From positions 23,221,822-23,285,821 of the forward strand of contig CP099842.1 of the NCBI GenBank assembly GCA_030062745.1: 64,000 nt of DNA, in the 5' to 3' direction. Both the position numbers and the translations under genes were made by a program. The stretch's first letter is position 1. Every line of letters starts with the position of its first letter. Positions 48,345-61,790 of the stretch are shown here, piece by piece. The notes below the pieces were generated by a model. The model was not told the DNA's origin and made no database searches. It was given only the letters and a program-made list of their open reading frames with translations. The stretch comes from Capitulum mitella (Eukaryota > Arthropoda > Thecostraca > Pollicipedomorpha > Pollicipedidae).

Positions 48345-51300
48345 CTGGCGAGACAGACGCATCCGACATCGGCGTCAAACGTCACCGAACTGCGGGGAAT
48401 ATTTCGAATCCACTGGGTACGGGGTGGACGGACAAAAGGAATTTCCTTCCCGGAGTAAGGGGCGGCAGAACACTCAAGGCCAGTAGGAATTCATTAGATA
48501 TGATGGGAACGATAGATAACCAGTTCAACTATCCATGGTAGCGTGCTTTACGAGAAGTCAATATTCCTCTTACACTCTTTTTTCCTTCGGGCTCCATGGC
48601 AGGTTTTAAAGTACCACAGGAAAAACAACAGCAAAATGAATGTATCATTCAGGCTCTTAGTCTATTGTGCTTAAAGAGCAAGGATACCTCGTAAATATGT
48701 GCATAAATATGTGCAGGTACATGGCGGTATTATTAGGTGAGGGCCATTATCGGGCAATGGCGCACTTTGAAAAGAGTGTTCCACTTTGGAAGGAACGTAG
48801 CGAGAGGGGGTCAGAGGGGTTAAATGATCCCCCTAATGGCTAGAGATTTTCAAAACTGACCTTTCATCACAAACGACTGGTTTAAAAGGTAAAAAAGGAA
48901 AATTAGTTATTTATCTGAAGATCATAACTTTCTGATTTCCCCTTTGATAGCGTCAACTTCACCACGTTTGCAATACGATGGCTTGGCCTCGACCCTCTCC
49001 CCACCCCCGTACGAATGCTGGCTACGCTACTGCACCTTAGTCGGGTTTTCATAAATGCATTCTGTTGCTCTGAAAAATGTTACTGGCCCAATTCTCAGCA
49101 CTCCTTTTTCCCACGAATGCCTAGAAGCATAAAAATCTAATTAATCAAAAGCTAGATTCTGACGCCTCCTAGTGATGTGATGCAATACGGTTCGTCTGCT
49201 GGCGTTCATTGGCTTACGCCCGCTGCTGTCGGCACGCATCAATGACATTAGAGCACGGATGAATAGGACACAGAAAATCTGCGGGATAACGACTGAAACC
49301 CCGTAAATATGAGGTTGAGTCCGAAATGGCGTTTTTCTCAATTGTTGACTGCGTTTTTCAGATCACATTCACGAACACTGTGAAAAACTCGATCAAATAC
49401 GAAGTTCTGTGACATCTAAGACAACAAGATACATGTTTATATTAGTTAAACGCACATTTCGAAGGCGGAGCATTCCCTTTAGTTTCGTATTTCGGAAATT
49501 CGGTTGGCATAACAGTCCATACATTTCACCATGTTCATTTGTTCGTTCCTCTCAACACTGATACCATCTTCTACGTTTCAGTCTTCAGTGAAAGCTCTTG
49601 CACACATTGGTTACAGCGAAGTCGACCTTTCAGCATTGGTTTCTGCCCTGGATGCGAGAAGTGAAGGTACCCATGTCGTTTCCGATTCAGCAGAAAATGA
49701 AAAAAATGAAATGCGAGATTATGTCAAGACGTTAAGGGAATGGTTTTGAGGACCATTATAGAACTAAAGCACGGCGAGAACATAAAGTAAACAACATATG
49801 TCGTAGCGAGACATGAGAAGGGAGAGAAAATATTACTTCTTGAACTAAATAAACGCCGGACTATGGACGACACAGAAACAGGTCCGAAACCCCTCATATT
49901 TTAGAGTTCCACGGCACTGAAACAAATCCGCAGGCCGTAAGACCCAGCCGACGTCACCACCTTGCACCTCCGCCGAACAGTCACCGTCAGGAGCTGAGGT
50001 CGAGTGCCGTCGAGTCGCCCGCCCGCCGGGGTATCGCAGGAGGCTCACCCGTCCGGATCCGGCGCGTTCTGCATTCAGCAGCAATGACAAACGACATCAT
50101 ATCCATGTGACATCCAGCCGAGATTGGGCGCATCCATCATTGCCGACAAAATGGATTAAAATGAGGCGGGCCCGGCCGGCCTCCGACGGCCGGCGGCTGA
50201 CCGGAGCGATGACGAGGTGTCGGCCAGGACCGATGCGACGGTCGCGACGCGGCCGCCGCGCCGGCTCGCGCAGCCGAGGCCTATCGCCTGAGCCCTCAGT
50301 CTAGACCTACCACAGCTGGAGGCGCTTAGCAGCGAGCTCGGAGGCGCCGACTATCACTGGTTTTGCCAGAGAAGGGCTATTTCAGGCACATTCCGTACAT
50401 GCATTGCTGAAATTGTGATGCTAAATTGCAACACCACTGGTGCTATTAGCAACATAAAAGCCACCTGGGCATCCATCCCTGTCTAGCTGAACGAAGAACA
50501 GTAATACGAAAGAACAATGGGGTAAGCTCTTTTCAGCATGCTCGATTAACTACCAACTTCGAGTTATCTATGGTTATCGCGACAAAACAGTCTAAAAGCT
50601 ACAGCGACGCCTCAGACATGATCGCTGGCTCACGATATTTTTCCATCGCTGCAGATGCAGTCGCCCAATACGTCTGAGTCTCTCCTACTCAGCAGTACCG
50701 GCACACCAAGCCTGCGCTGAACGCGGTGCAAGTCCACGATAGGAATTCTCCGGCCGGCCATCGACGGCTGAAAAGCCCGCTCCGATTTCATTTGACAGGC
50801 ACCTCGTCCCAGAGCTCAGTCTGCTGACTCGTCAGGCCGCCACAGGCCGGCTCTTTCAAGTGGCCACAAAGCAGTTTCCCTCCTCCGAACGCCGGCTATC
50901 TGCATCTGTCGCAAATAAAATCTGGATTCCCTATCACAAAATGGTCTGGGTGCGGTAAATTACCGACATACGCAGGTTTTTTCGTGCCAGCTTAATGTCG
51001 TGTTATTCTGAAAGGCTGGCACATCTGCGCCCTCGCGTATGATCAGGGTGAACTGGTCTGGTTTCGGGGAAAAATTACGCTGCTGTCGTCGCTGGCTTCC
51101 TTGGACGGCGGGGCTAGGATCACTACGACGAGCTCGCCTTTTACGTCTTCCACTTTGAGGATCGAGTCAAATTAAAATCGCCCATTAAAGCTGCACCTTT
51201 TGAAGACTTCAACTGAACCAAAATCGCAGTCGGACTGTTCTGGTATCGCGATCGACGAAAACTTACGGGAAACAGCCCACGGTGGGTTTTCCTAGTACAC

Positions 51301-52152
51301 CACTTCATCGGACTTGCAACCGGAGTTGCTTTTGTTCCTTTATTTGTTTGCTTGGCCAGGGTGATACTGGGGATCAGAGCTCGTGCTAGGCAGAGCTTGT
51401 TGCCCAGGATCTATATCCTACACATCACTCAAGCTTTAAATGGATCTTCGTCGACTTTTCGTAAGTAGACTTGGTTGATCTGAAAAAATGCAAGTGAAAA
51501 CGTTTCTAGTCCTCAAAGAAAAAATTGTAATTAGATAAAACTATATTCTGCAGTCTTCAGCCGATATGATGCATTACAGGCCTGCGCCCACTGATGACGT
51601 CACGTAGCAGCTAGGAATAAGACAGGGTCGTATAAGAAGCACAGGAAAACAGTGGCCAATAGCCCCGAACCTCCATAAGTGTACAGTTACGAAATGTAAT
51701 GCATATTACAAACTGGCGTCTAAGATACCAAGATGCAACCTGGCTTTCTCAGGTCAAAGCACATGGTAAGGATGAACATTCCCTTACGTCAAATCGTGAA
51801 CAACTCAGTACTTTGACACGTTGTCTTTGTTTGGCGGTGTTCCATTTCCTGTTGTGCCTTCTTATGAACATCTTCCGGCTCAGTAATGAGGATTATTATC
51901 TTATACTGGTGTGGCATACTGGTTTCATAGCTGTGATTCCAGGTACCGGCTGATTTGGCGGCCCAAAAATGAGCGTGCCGTCAAGGTTACAACATGCTTG
52001 CGAGGTGACATGACGTCCACTGGTCGACTGTCAGCTCGGCAACCAAATGTCGCATGCTAGAGACTCGAACTCAGAACACCAAGGCGAGAAGGCCTGGAGC
52101 TTCCAATTATGGTTGCACTGCAAAGGTGCAAAATGAGTGAGAAGTAGATATT

Positions 52153-52202
<50 letters not shown>

Positions 52203-52225
52203 TACAGTATATATAGCATATAAAC

Positions 52226-52261
<36 letters not shown>
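52153..52261. repeat. (CA)n(TA)n compound microsatellite
   Basis: A short CA run followed by two long TA tracts separated by about 30 bp. Confidence 0.95.
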
Positions 52262-52263
<2 letters not shown>

Positions 52264-52489
52264 GTGTACGGAGGCAGTATGTTTTCTTAACGTTCAAGTT
52301 CCCTGGGATTTTGTTTAGAGAAGTCGTCCAGATTGCATATCAGATGTACGAAACTATTCATTTATTTACATGCTTACGTCTCGAGACGCTGATATCTCAT
52401 TTTCGGAGTGGAGAAATGTTGGCACAAGTAACCATTTGAAAATTATTCTCGATGCACGGGGTTTATATGTAACACATGCCATCAGTAGG

Positions 52490-52745
52490 GAAATAAATAA
52501 CTAAGCGGATAAAAAGACTAATCGAAACGCTGGATTCCAAGGGGCTAACGCCCTGCTCCCAGTAACTCTGACTAAATGCAAGAATTTAGTTGCTTGTTTG
52601 GAGCTAGTGAGTTAACGGTGAGTTAAATAAGTAAACGAATAAAAAGACTAATCGAAACGCTGGATTCCAACGGGTTAACGCCTTGCTCCCAGTAACTCTC
52701 ACTAAATGCAAGGATTTAGTTGCTTGTTTGAGCTGGTGAGTTTAC
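52490..52745. repeat. 130-bp tandem duplication, two copies
   Basis: The segment with ataaaaagactaatcgaaac at 52509 recurs 130 bases later. Differences are few, so this is a recent duplication. Confidence 0.92.
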
Positions 52746-55700
52746 CAGCACGCATGTATTCTCCGATCCCACGCGTCCCATTGACGTCATCTCTCGCGTG
52801 CCGCTGCCGCGCGAGTCCACTCCTCAGCTGCGTGAACGGCACTCGGCCGGCGGCGCCAGCCGTTTGGCGGCCCAGCGCCGGCCCGGCCGCGGACGACCGT
52901 CACCCAGTCCTCCCACTTCTCAGTGGTGATCGATCGGCACAATTGGAGCAGCCCGGCCGCCTGCAGCGGCCGCCGGCAGTCTGCAGACGCCGGCGGCCGG
53001 CCGGCCGGGCACGGCCCGGACCGGCGGCGCCTCTCTCAATCACCGGCCCGGGCCCATCGCGGCGCCGCCGCGCGGACCCATCAGATACACAGCGCAGCTC
53101 AGAGCTGCCAGAAACGGAGCACCGCGGCTCAGGTGGACCGGAAACAGCGCAGCTCGGAGCTAACGCAGACGGCACATCAAGATCGCCAGAGACCATCAAG
53201 ACAGTTCACACTGCAGAAAAGAACATAGGAATCAAGCCACGTACAGGACTCCAAAACGACTAGCAGTAAGCAGAAGGCCTGATGTATTTACATAGCACAG
53301 AAAAAAGGCATCTGAAGTCTACGATGATCATTTCAGACGAAGCTGGACATGAAAAAATGCCGCCTTTTTGCATGGACAGGAGTCACGTTTTCTTAATAAC
53401 ACACATAAAAGAGAAATATCATTTTTTAATTGCACGGCCAAAAGTCGCGTTTTTGAATGGTACCAATGTCCTTTGGCTGAAACATACTGTAAACATGTCA
53501 AAAAAATATCACGACATCGTCCATCATGCTGAGGGCAAAGAAGGTCAACCTACGTCAACATTCTGACGCCTGTACGTCGTGTGTTCCTGGCGTCTGACGT
53601 ATCATCTGCCGCGTTATCGCTGAGCGTACACGAAAGGAATCACATTCTATTAAACACATGCATGCAATTACTTCCTAACCTCATGACACTTCAGCATGAA
53701 AGCATATTTTATATGTCACATAAGCACCGGGCGGTGGCCACGGCCGGCAGGCAAACCTGACATTTGGTGGGAAAACATTTTTGCGATGGAAAGAGTTTCT
53801 GTTTAGCAACCAAAAATACGGAGGATAAAAAATAAAAATATTTAACGAAGGCGAAGAAAACAAGCAGCATATATCAAAAGTTCAAACCAGGTCAGCTTGG
53901 GTCTAATGGGATTAAGTCAACTCTGGCAAGCATGGCTGCTTCCAAATATTAGTGCTTGAATCACATATCATCTCAGATAAACATTCAGAGACAGTAAACC
54001 AGTTACGCCCAATCGCGGACCTGCAAATTCGAAGTAAAACGTGATCTCGTCCAAGTCACAGACAGACAGGCAAAATTACAGTCACAAGGGATAAGAAGCA
54101 TCAATGCGTGCATTTCAACTTCGGGAAAACCGCCAAAACAGACCAAAAAAACTCACCGATGAATGCAAAAAAGCAGAACGTCGACCTAAGCATAAGCCAA
54201 TGACATCGCATAAATAAAGAAACGAACACGAGATAACTTAACGTGGCATCTGTTTTCCTAACAGACGACCATCTTTCACCTGCCCTAGATCAAAAGCCTG
54301 AAGTGGCTCCGAGTTCAAAATCTACACATGGTGTAAAAAAGTACGATAAATTACCTGAAGTTTCGTGTCTCTGCATCTATTCATTTTTTTGTTTTTTGCT
54401 TTCTTCGAAAACCGGAGGGATGTCTCATGAACCCCAACCAGCCGAGCGTTAACAAGGGGCGCGATATGACCATGCAGTCCATGCGCCCTAAAACCCAAAT
54501 CACCAACACGAGGGCTAACCAAGACAACCCGCACTTGATATAATAAACCCCAAGAATTCCTGCAGCACACGTTCCGAGTCTTGTATTCTGAATAGATATG
54601 ATAACGCTCCGTTGTACTGATGAAACCGACCTGTTTTTCCCGAGTGGTAGCTGCCACGCAGTTCGGTGCTCGGCGATTGCCACATTCCTCAGCGGTGTGT
54701 GATTCGACTTTGGCTCTGGCGACAGGCGGAAGCAAACTAAAGGCAGTCGAAGGAGTGCCGGTCCCAGCGGTGTAGTTTAGGTCCGGTGGCGTCTGCCGTT
54801 AATTCAGACCGACATCCATGGAACTGAAATTTCGCCACCTCTAGAGAAATATTGTGCGAATGTATCCTGCAGCGGCAGTGCGCGCCGCCAGAACGTTCAT
54901 AAATTGGGGGCCAGGCCAGCGACAGCTCGTCGTCTGCATCTGCCCGGGGCGTTGGCGCCACTTCACCAAGCTTCATCCCGTGACTAACGACGGATGAACT
55001 GCTGCTGCCGAGAGTAACGCGGTTCCGATCCGGAACTGGGTTCCGAAAGCCGACATTCAGAGCGATTATGGTCTCACACAAAGCCGGCGGTAATCATTCT
55101 ACCGCATTTACCGCCTCCGCAGGAAAATCGCACATGCGGAATACACGGATGCTGGTGTTCTGCAGTAATCGTATTTCCACCCCACTGCCAAACGAACAGC
55201 TTCCACTTGAGTGTGCTCGTTTACGGGTGTCCGGGCATCCGCAAACCCAATCTGCCACGCACGAGCTGTTTAGTAATTTGCTTTCACGCGAAATCCGGAC
55301 CTCATGCCCACTGATCTTTGACAAATTTGAAGGACGAAAGTGATATCGATATTTTTTGACAAACCTATTGGCTGTTTTTTTTTCTCCTTCGACTCACACA
55401 AAAGCAATCTGTCATCCTTAGTGGAGCAACCAATAGTTTTTTAACACCTCCACGCATGGGTTTCCCAGTGCGTGACGATGAGAGAACTTCATGAAACATT
55501 AGCAGCGTAAGTTGCACCTCGATCGATGTCTATTTTAACTCATTAACGTCCAGGTATGAAAACGAAACTGGAAAGGTGCAAAACTTTTATGGTCGTCTCC
55601 AAAGTTTAATACCGATGCTTAAATCCAACATTCTCGTGAAAATTCTGAGACGTCTGAGTTCAGTCAACAACTGCCACAAATTAATCGCATGCTGGAAACA

Positions 55701-56129
55701 CAGAAGGATTTCTGGCCGTCCCATTTATGGAACACTGGGCGTTAATGGGTTTACTGAAGTATTCCTTATAAATCCGGCTCCTTGACAGCTTTCATACGCA
55801 GACATGGGTGGCCTGAAAACAACCGCTGACAACGTTTCATTAGTCATTCCCCCCCAAGAGAAAAATGTCTAGCAGCTTTCGAAAATATGCAGCAATCATC
55901 CGTCGATTTTCCGCAGTACAGGTCTATGCAGGTCAATGAATGCAAGCAATGGCCTGCATCCGCTCGTGTCATTACACAGTGGTTGTAAATAGGTCACGGC
56001 CGAAAAGAACATAGTGGGGAAACCGTGGAAACTGGTTTTGAACATTTTTGCGCCGCTTTCAAGGTTTTGAGATAACGTAAATTACATATTAACTTCTAGG
56101 GAAAAAACTAGTATTTGGCTATCTCAGTT

Positions 56130-57120
56130 CAAAATGTGTGCTACCTCTATTTCCGTACTTATGACGTTAAAATCCATTCCCGTATGGGGGAGGGGGTTTA
56201 GTCGTCCTCTCCCCAGATCTTGGAGAATCTGTTTTTATTGCAATAAACGGCAATTTGCCATGACGTAAACTATATTTATTTAGAAAGAAGTGTTGACAAT
56301 CTTGTGAGGAGTAATACGGGAGGCAAAAAAGTCAGGAAGGGGTCATTTTCGGCATGAATCGAGAGCTAATCAATAGAACGTTTTCTTTGGTCCATGCGTT
56401 TAGAATTCGTGTAAAGTTCATAGGCGTTCACAGGGCATATAAAATGACAGCAATGTATAAATATATTTTCTGAATGATGAATTAACGTAGAAGTCTAAAA
56501 TACTTCTTTTGCTTTTACTAGCCATTCTATCCTTCAGGTGCACATAACGTACCCTTTACGATGTTCGTATGATCTTGGCATAGATGGCGCCAGGGGCATG
56601 AATAACGGGAACTGTCATTATCGCATGCTCATCAGATTGACTTACGACTTTTGATCTCAAATGATCCCAGATGACCTCAGAGTCGCATGAAATGGCCTTG
56701 AGTTCATTTCGCAGTGCTTCAAAACTTCCAGTCATTCTGTATCGACTAAATTTCTTAGACTCCTGTTAATGACCGTCGTGATCTAGGGTACGCGCGTGAA
56801 CGATCTGAGTCTTAAAACACAAGTAGAGGGCACAGTGCTAAGCTACATAAATCTCGGATTTCTTATGAAGAAAATTGACGCCGAAAAAATATTCAAGTAA
56901 ACCAAACTTCATCTGTTAACTTGACCTGACCTTGTGAGGTGGCCTCGGGTCACGAAAACTATTTTTGTATGTTTGTCCAGTAATTTTATTGTACAATGAT
57001 ATCAGGTTTCAGGTTTTACCTAAAACATTGGCAGGCATTTTATGTTGAATAGTGCTAAAAATGACCAAAGGTGTCTACCAAAAACGTGGCCTGGCCCAGA
57101 TCCTGGGAAAATATAATGAA
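56130..57120. repeat. Fold-back family, reverse copy
   Basis: This is the reverse complement of the 41766 and 57130 copies. It opens with ccattcccgtatggggg and the agatcttggagaa and ttgccatgacgtaaac segments and runs toward the shared 5' end near 57120, head to head with the next copy. Confidence 0.7.
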
Positions 57121-57837
57121 GAAGATCTGGCTTAACCCCATTCCCGGTATGAGAGCTAAACCCGACCTTCTCGGGTTTTCTGCTTGCCAATTCCAAGGTT
57201 TTTGACGCAGCTTCGCGAAATTTGGTAATTTTTCCTAGCTATTCTCTTTACGTCATGTAACAAAATTTCCTAATTTTATTTTGCTCACGGGGGGAGCCAG
57301 GCGACGTTTTTGGGAGACACCACAAGCCGTTGGGAGTAAAAGGAAAATATCCGCCAAACATAACGTTTTTAAGATTGAACTTAAAACTGCAGATACGTGT
57401 GTAGGTACATAGGCCTGTAGACATACAAAAAATTATCATCTGAGACCACGTCACAACGGTGCAGCATCAAGTCAAGGTCAAAAGTAAAAATTGGATGTGA
57501 TATGAATATTTTTGGTGCTAATATTCGGAATAAGAAATTCGAAACACAGATGATTCAACGCAGTTTTCTATTTGCGTATTACGTTTGAGACTGGAATCAC
57601 ATCTAGCCTATGACATAAAATGTTCGCTAGCAGACCGCATATCATAATCATAAAAAAGACTTCTAAAAATATCCTTAATCGTCAATGACTGGAATCATTT
57701 TCCAACACTATAAAATGGGCCCGAATCATTCCTTTATGTGATGCTGAGGTAATTTAGGTAAATTTGAGGTCAAAGGTTGTACGTTGACTTGATGACCATG
57801 CAACCATGTTATACATTGTAATACGATTTGTGCTTCT

Positions 57838-59080
57838 TAACCCACCCCCGACTGGAGGGGGCTGTTGACCGCCCCCTTGAGGGTTTTCAAGGATTGCGAG
57901 AGAACGAACAAACGCAGAACCACGAAACTTTGTGTACGTTTTGCTTCATCATTTTTACACTTTGCGTCAAAGGTCTGATCTCAGGTCAAGTCAGGTGTTT
58001 GACCTAGGTCAGGTCAAACGGACCTATGTCTAAAAAAGTTTAGCGCCCTGTAACTTTTTCAGAAAACAAGATATCACAATAATATTTTCAGAGATTAGAG
58101 ATCGTTGATAGATGCAACAAATCTGCTATCTCGGATTCTTCGGAATTTTCTGGGTCATTGACCTAAGGCCAAGCCTATTTTTAAGACATGTCGTTTTTTT
58201 CGAAAATTGGTGGATTTTTTTATAACATTTTTAGTGTGGGGTAATGCAGACATCTAGTTACCGTCAATGGGCAAAGTGTCAATGACTTCCAGCCATTGAC
58301 CTGAGGCCAGGTCACGAAAAACTGTTGGGAGCCAAAATGTACCATCGTCGAAATCAGCGATGAATTACTCGGAATGGGTAGAAAATGGCAGAACTGGCTT
58401 GCACAGACATAAGTAATACCAAGAACTTCAAAAAGTTTAAAAAATTGCACATTTTGGAAAAAACAGGCTCTCGGGAATAAAGCTCCGCCAGTTATATAGA
58501 TTGCTAACTAATGAATTTTTTCAACATTTAAGCATGGGGAAACCATCACAAGAATCACTAACATCAGTAAAATTTACATGGATAGGCTTACGTAGCGAAA
58601 ATAAAGGAACGCTAAAATTAGTTCCCGTCAATTTCTTACTGCGTACGGCTACGGCGCCCGCCGACAATCGACGAGGAAATTGCCGTATCTTTAACTCAAC
58701 ATTTCGGCGTATATATCGAACAGATCTGAGAAATTAGACGTGTATCAGCATCTGCGGACCTTTACCTGTGCGTTGGTGCCTTTACCTACGTGTTATTAGT
58801 CACAGCCCTTGAGATTCAGGTCGTTTCTCGATTTCATGCAGTCGGCTATGAGAAAACATATATGGGGCGTAAATGGCTTACATATCATTCAAAACTAAAA
58901 ATGAGACCAGTTTCGAGCTCTACTTGCCACGAGCTTCCCACGAGCTTCTACTTGTTCGAGCTCTACTTGTCACGAGCTTCCCAACGAGCTTCACCTAGGT
59001 GTGCTTATTTTTATCGTGCGACCAACCGTTGGCGAGTTAGAGGGGGCGGTTAACCGCTCCCCCCCGTCGGGCGTGAACGC
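57838..59080. mobile_element. Putative non-autonomous element with terminal inverted repeats, nested in a repeat copy
   Basis: The left end (57841 on: cccacccccgactggagggg then ctgttgaccgccccctt) is mirrored by the right end (59036-59076: gttagagggggcggttaacc then gctcccccccgtcggg). The interior, about 1.2 kb, has no transposase-like frame. It interrupts the flanking repeat between a block ending gtgcttctta and one beginning ccaagtataaaatgag. A target-site duplication is not clear. Confidence 0.5.
58911..58998. repeat. Short tandem duplication, period about 43 bp
   Basis: ttcgagctctacttg followed by a cacgagcttccc segment occurs at about 58912 and 58955. Confidence 0.8.
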
Positions 59081-60054
59081 CGCCGACCGACGGTCGGGCG
59101 CGAGCCAAGTATAAAATGAGTGACAAAAGCTCCACAAGATCTTTAAACCCTGATGTAAATTCCGCTTTTTGACACCTTTCCCATTTTCCACGTCCAGTGA
59201 ACGCCTGTGAATTTTCCCAAAAATTTAAACGCGTGGGCTAAAGGGAAAATTCCAGTCGATTAGCCCTCGATTCATGCCAATTGCATCCAAATCAGTCCAT
59301 ACACATCAGAAAACTAACAACTCAAAAGTACACTTCTGTGACTTTTTGCCACCTGCATCCACCCCTAGCAATATTTTTGCGCCTGTTTTATGCAAATTTA
59401 GTTTACGTCGTGGCTAATCGATTGCCTTTGCTGTGATCAAACCGAAGAAGTAGTTCTCGGGATCTCAGGGGGGGGGGAGGGGGCGAATAAACCCCCTGCC
59501 TAAATGTGAGTGCGTAGTTGCGCGTCATAATTACAGGAATAGAGTCTGGGCGCCAGTTGCTGGGGGGGGGGGGGGAGGGAGTCAGACGTACCACTTTTTC
59601 TTCTTTGCTGTATAACTCTGTGACCAAACCGCGCGACATCGTCAAATTTTCAGCAACCTCAACACATCAATTATGCACATTTTGGTCAGATTTTCGCTGC
59701 CGATGTCGTACAAGGTCACATCAAAATGACGCCCTGAAGATGTCGATCCCTTGCATTGTCCCTAGCACCACTCAGAACTAAGAGGATAGCGGCATCATTT
59801 GGTACGAACATTGCAGCCTCGTAATCAACAATTAATACTGCCACTTTAGGGCCGTTAAGTGTTCCTCTTCTTCCACCTAGTTCGAGGTTTTCGAACTTGT
59901 GTATCTCGCGAAGATAAAACATAGTCACGGAGGTCACACCCATCCTCATATAGGAATAGTCCATTCTCCTGTTGTTTTTCACATTTACCCTTCAACTAAT
60001 TTTGACATAAACATGTTTTTTTAAATCTGAAACACAAACATTCATTCAAACTGG

Positions 60055-60555
60055 ATGAACGTCTCGAAGCCACTCACATTGGACCTACCAACATCAGACA
60101 AAGTTCACAGACCCAAGTACCCGAATAATATCCCAATTCAGCTTCCTGTAATATTGTCAGGTCATGACAATATTTTGCTTCGTGACCTAAGATGGAGTCT
60201 TTTCCCACTTCCCATTCCGCTCAGACCAAATATGCTGGTACAAACACTGGCCGCCCCTGACGCAGTCCATACACAATACTGCGTTTTGGGATCTTGCGCG
60301 AAATGTAACATCATCATCGAAGTCACTCCTACGTTATTAGTGCACAGTCAGCTGTACAGTTATCAAATGCCATTTTTAGTGAACACACTCGGTCATCAGA
60401 CGTTGAAATGCGCTCGCAGCCGAAATCACAGCACAAAACGGAAGGCTGGGTTGAAGGGCAGTGTTATCTATGTTGTTTGTTCGTGGGGTTACAAGGAAAG
60501 CAAGGAATTGCTCTCCGGTACTATGAAATGTGCGGCTTTGACGCAGAACACATAG
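60055..60555 (+). other. Unassigned 166-codon open frame, probably chance
   Basis: An uninterrupted ATG frame with ordinary amino-acid composition, including a short CVLGSCAKCN stretch. I recognise no family, signal peptide or splice context, and one frame this long is expected by chance in 64 kb. Confidence 0.15.
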
Positions 60556-61029
60556 AGATCAGCATCGTTGCAGATGCATCGTTTTAAATTACTTAAACGA
60601 GCACAGCTTTTACTTCGTACCAGGAGAATGGAGAGGACGCGTCCCAGTTCGCATAGCTGCATCAACCAAACGTCTTATCGGTGAAACGAAAGTCGGAAAT
60701 CGGCAGTGCAAACGGAGCTAACCGCCACTCTCACAATGGGGGATTTTATAACAGTAGAAAACGGAACGAAAACCTCAGATCAGCTGACCCCTCCATCCAT
60801 CTAAGTGCGAAAGAGCTATTGAGCACTCGCGCGAATGCACTTCCTTACACTACAAATTCTCGGGCATTCAGGTAACAGTTCAACACGAGGAAGAAGTTCT
60901 GGTCTCTTGAGTACGCTCCGACAGAGAAGAAAGGAAGTAATCAAACGAGAAAAAATGTCTGCGGGATCAAACCAACTGACTTTTTTAACGTGAAGAAGAC
61001 CTAAATTGATCAGCAAGCAGCAGCAGTGA

Positions 61030-61790
61030 ACATATCGGCGGCTGCGAGGATCTTTCAGCTGGCCTCCTGGTGGCGTGGGTGTCCTGTCACGCTTCTGAGG
61101 CCTGATCAGCTGGTCTCTCGTGACCTTGGTGTCCTCTGGCGGTTCTGAAGCCAGACCAGCTGATCTGACCCGAGTGTCCAGTGGCGACTGGGGCCGCGGT
61201 CAGCTGATTCCCTCGCGACCTGAGTGTTCCGCGGCGCGCTGAGGCCTGATCAGCTGGCCTCCTCGCGGGTGTCCCGGACCAGGCAGCACGGATTCTTTCG
61301 GAGCGCCAATCAATACGACGGGCCGCCAGCGGACCGGCCGCCGCCGCCGCCGCTGAGAGAGAAAGAGACGCCTGACTCGTCGGTCGCTGCGCGCACGCGA
61401 CAAGGTCTCCCGTCGCCAGGCCCGCACCGACGCTGTCGAGCCCGACGGAAGCCGAAGAGGGAGAGCCCAGAATCAGCGGCGAGGCATCGAGTTTCGGTTT
61501 CCGGCTTCCGCCGAAGGACAAAGGACGCTGATTGGCGCGCACGCGGCCCTGTCGCGCCCGAGCCTCCGCGGAGCGCCAGGTCACAAGGTCACGCCTCGTC
61601 CGGCCGGCCGCCGCCCGGGGCGACGTGACCTTTGCCGAGCGCCGGCCGACCGCGGGAGATTGTCTGCAGCAGACGGCCAATCGCGCAGCGGCAGGAAGCA
61701 GCGCGCCGATCGCAGGCAGGCCGGGAAACGAACGTCGGGCAGCTCCGAGCCGGCGACGGAGCGCAGCGTGACGTACGTGCAGTCGGCTAA
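61030..61790. other. GC- and CpG-rich island
   Basis: The densest CpG block of the window. Every frame is open for long runs because of composition, including a 265-codon minus-strand frame with Ala/Arg/Pro bias. It could be the promoter or 5' UTR of the leftward SLC4A11 gene or of an unseen gene. Confidence 0.45.
61056..61280. repeat. Minisatellite of about 50-bp units
   Basis: cagctg recurs at 61056, 61107, 61157, 61201 and 61251. Units share a tgatcagctgg start and a gtgtcc-containing middle. Confidence 0.85.

Larger units (their letters stand above)
48345..56129. other. Region upstream of recognised SLC4A11 exons
   Basis: Earlier SLC4A11 exons are expected here or beyond, but I could not recognise one. 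GC-rich patches lie at about 50160-50300 and 52790-53100. All open frames look like background. Confidence 0.5.
57130..59515. repeat. Fold-back family, forward copy, interrupted
   Basis: Begins cttaaccccattcccgg and ends ...tagttctcgggatctcagg. It matches the 41766-42905 copy in order, but is split at about 57838-59080 by unrelated DNA. Confidence 0.72.

Noticed and set aside
60055..60555. 166-codon plus-strand frame as a gene
   Set aside because: No recognisable family, and a single frame of this length is about what chance gives in 64 kb; kept only as a low-confidence feature.
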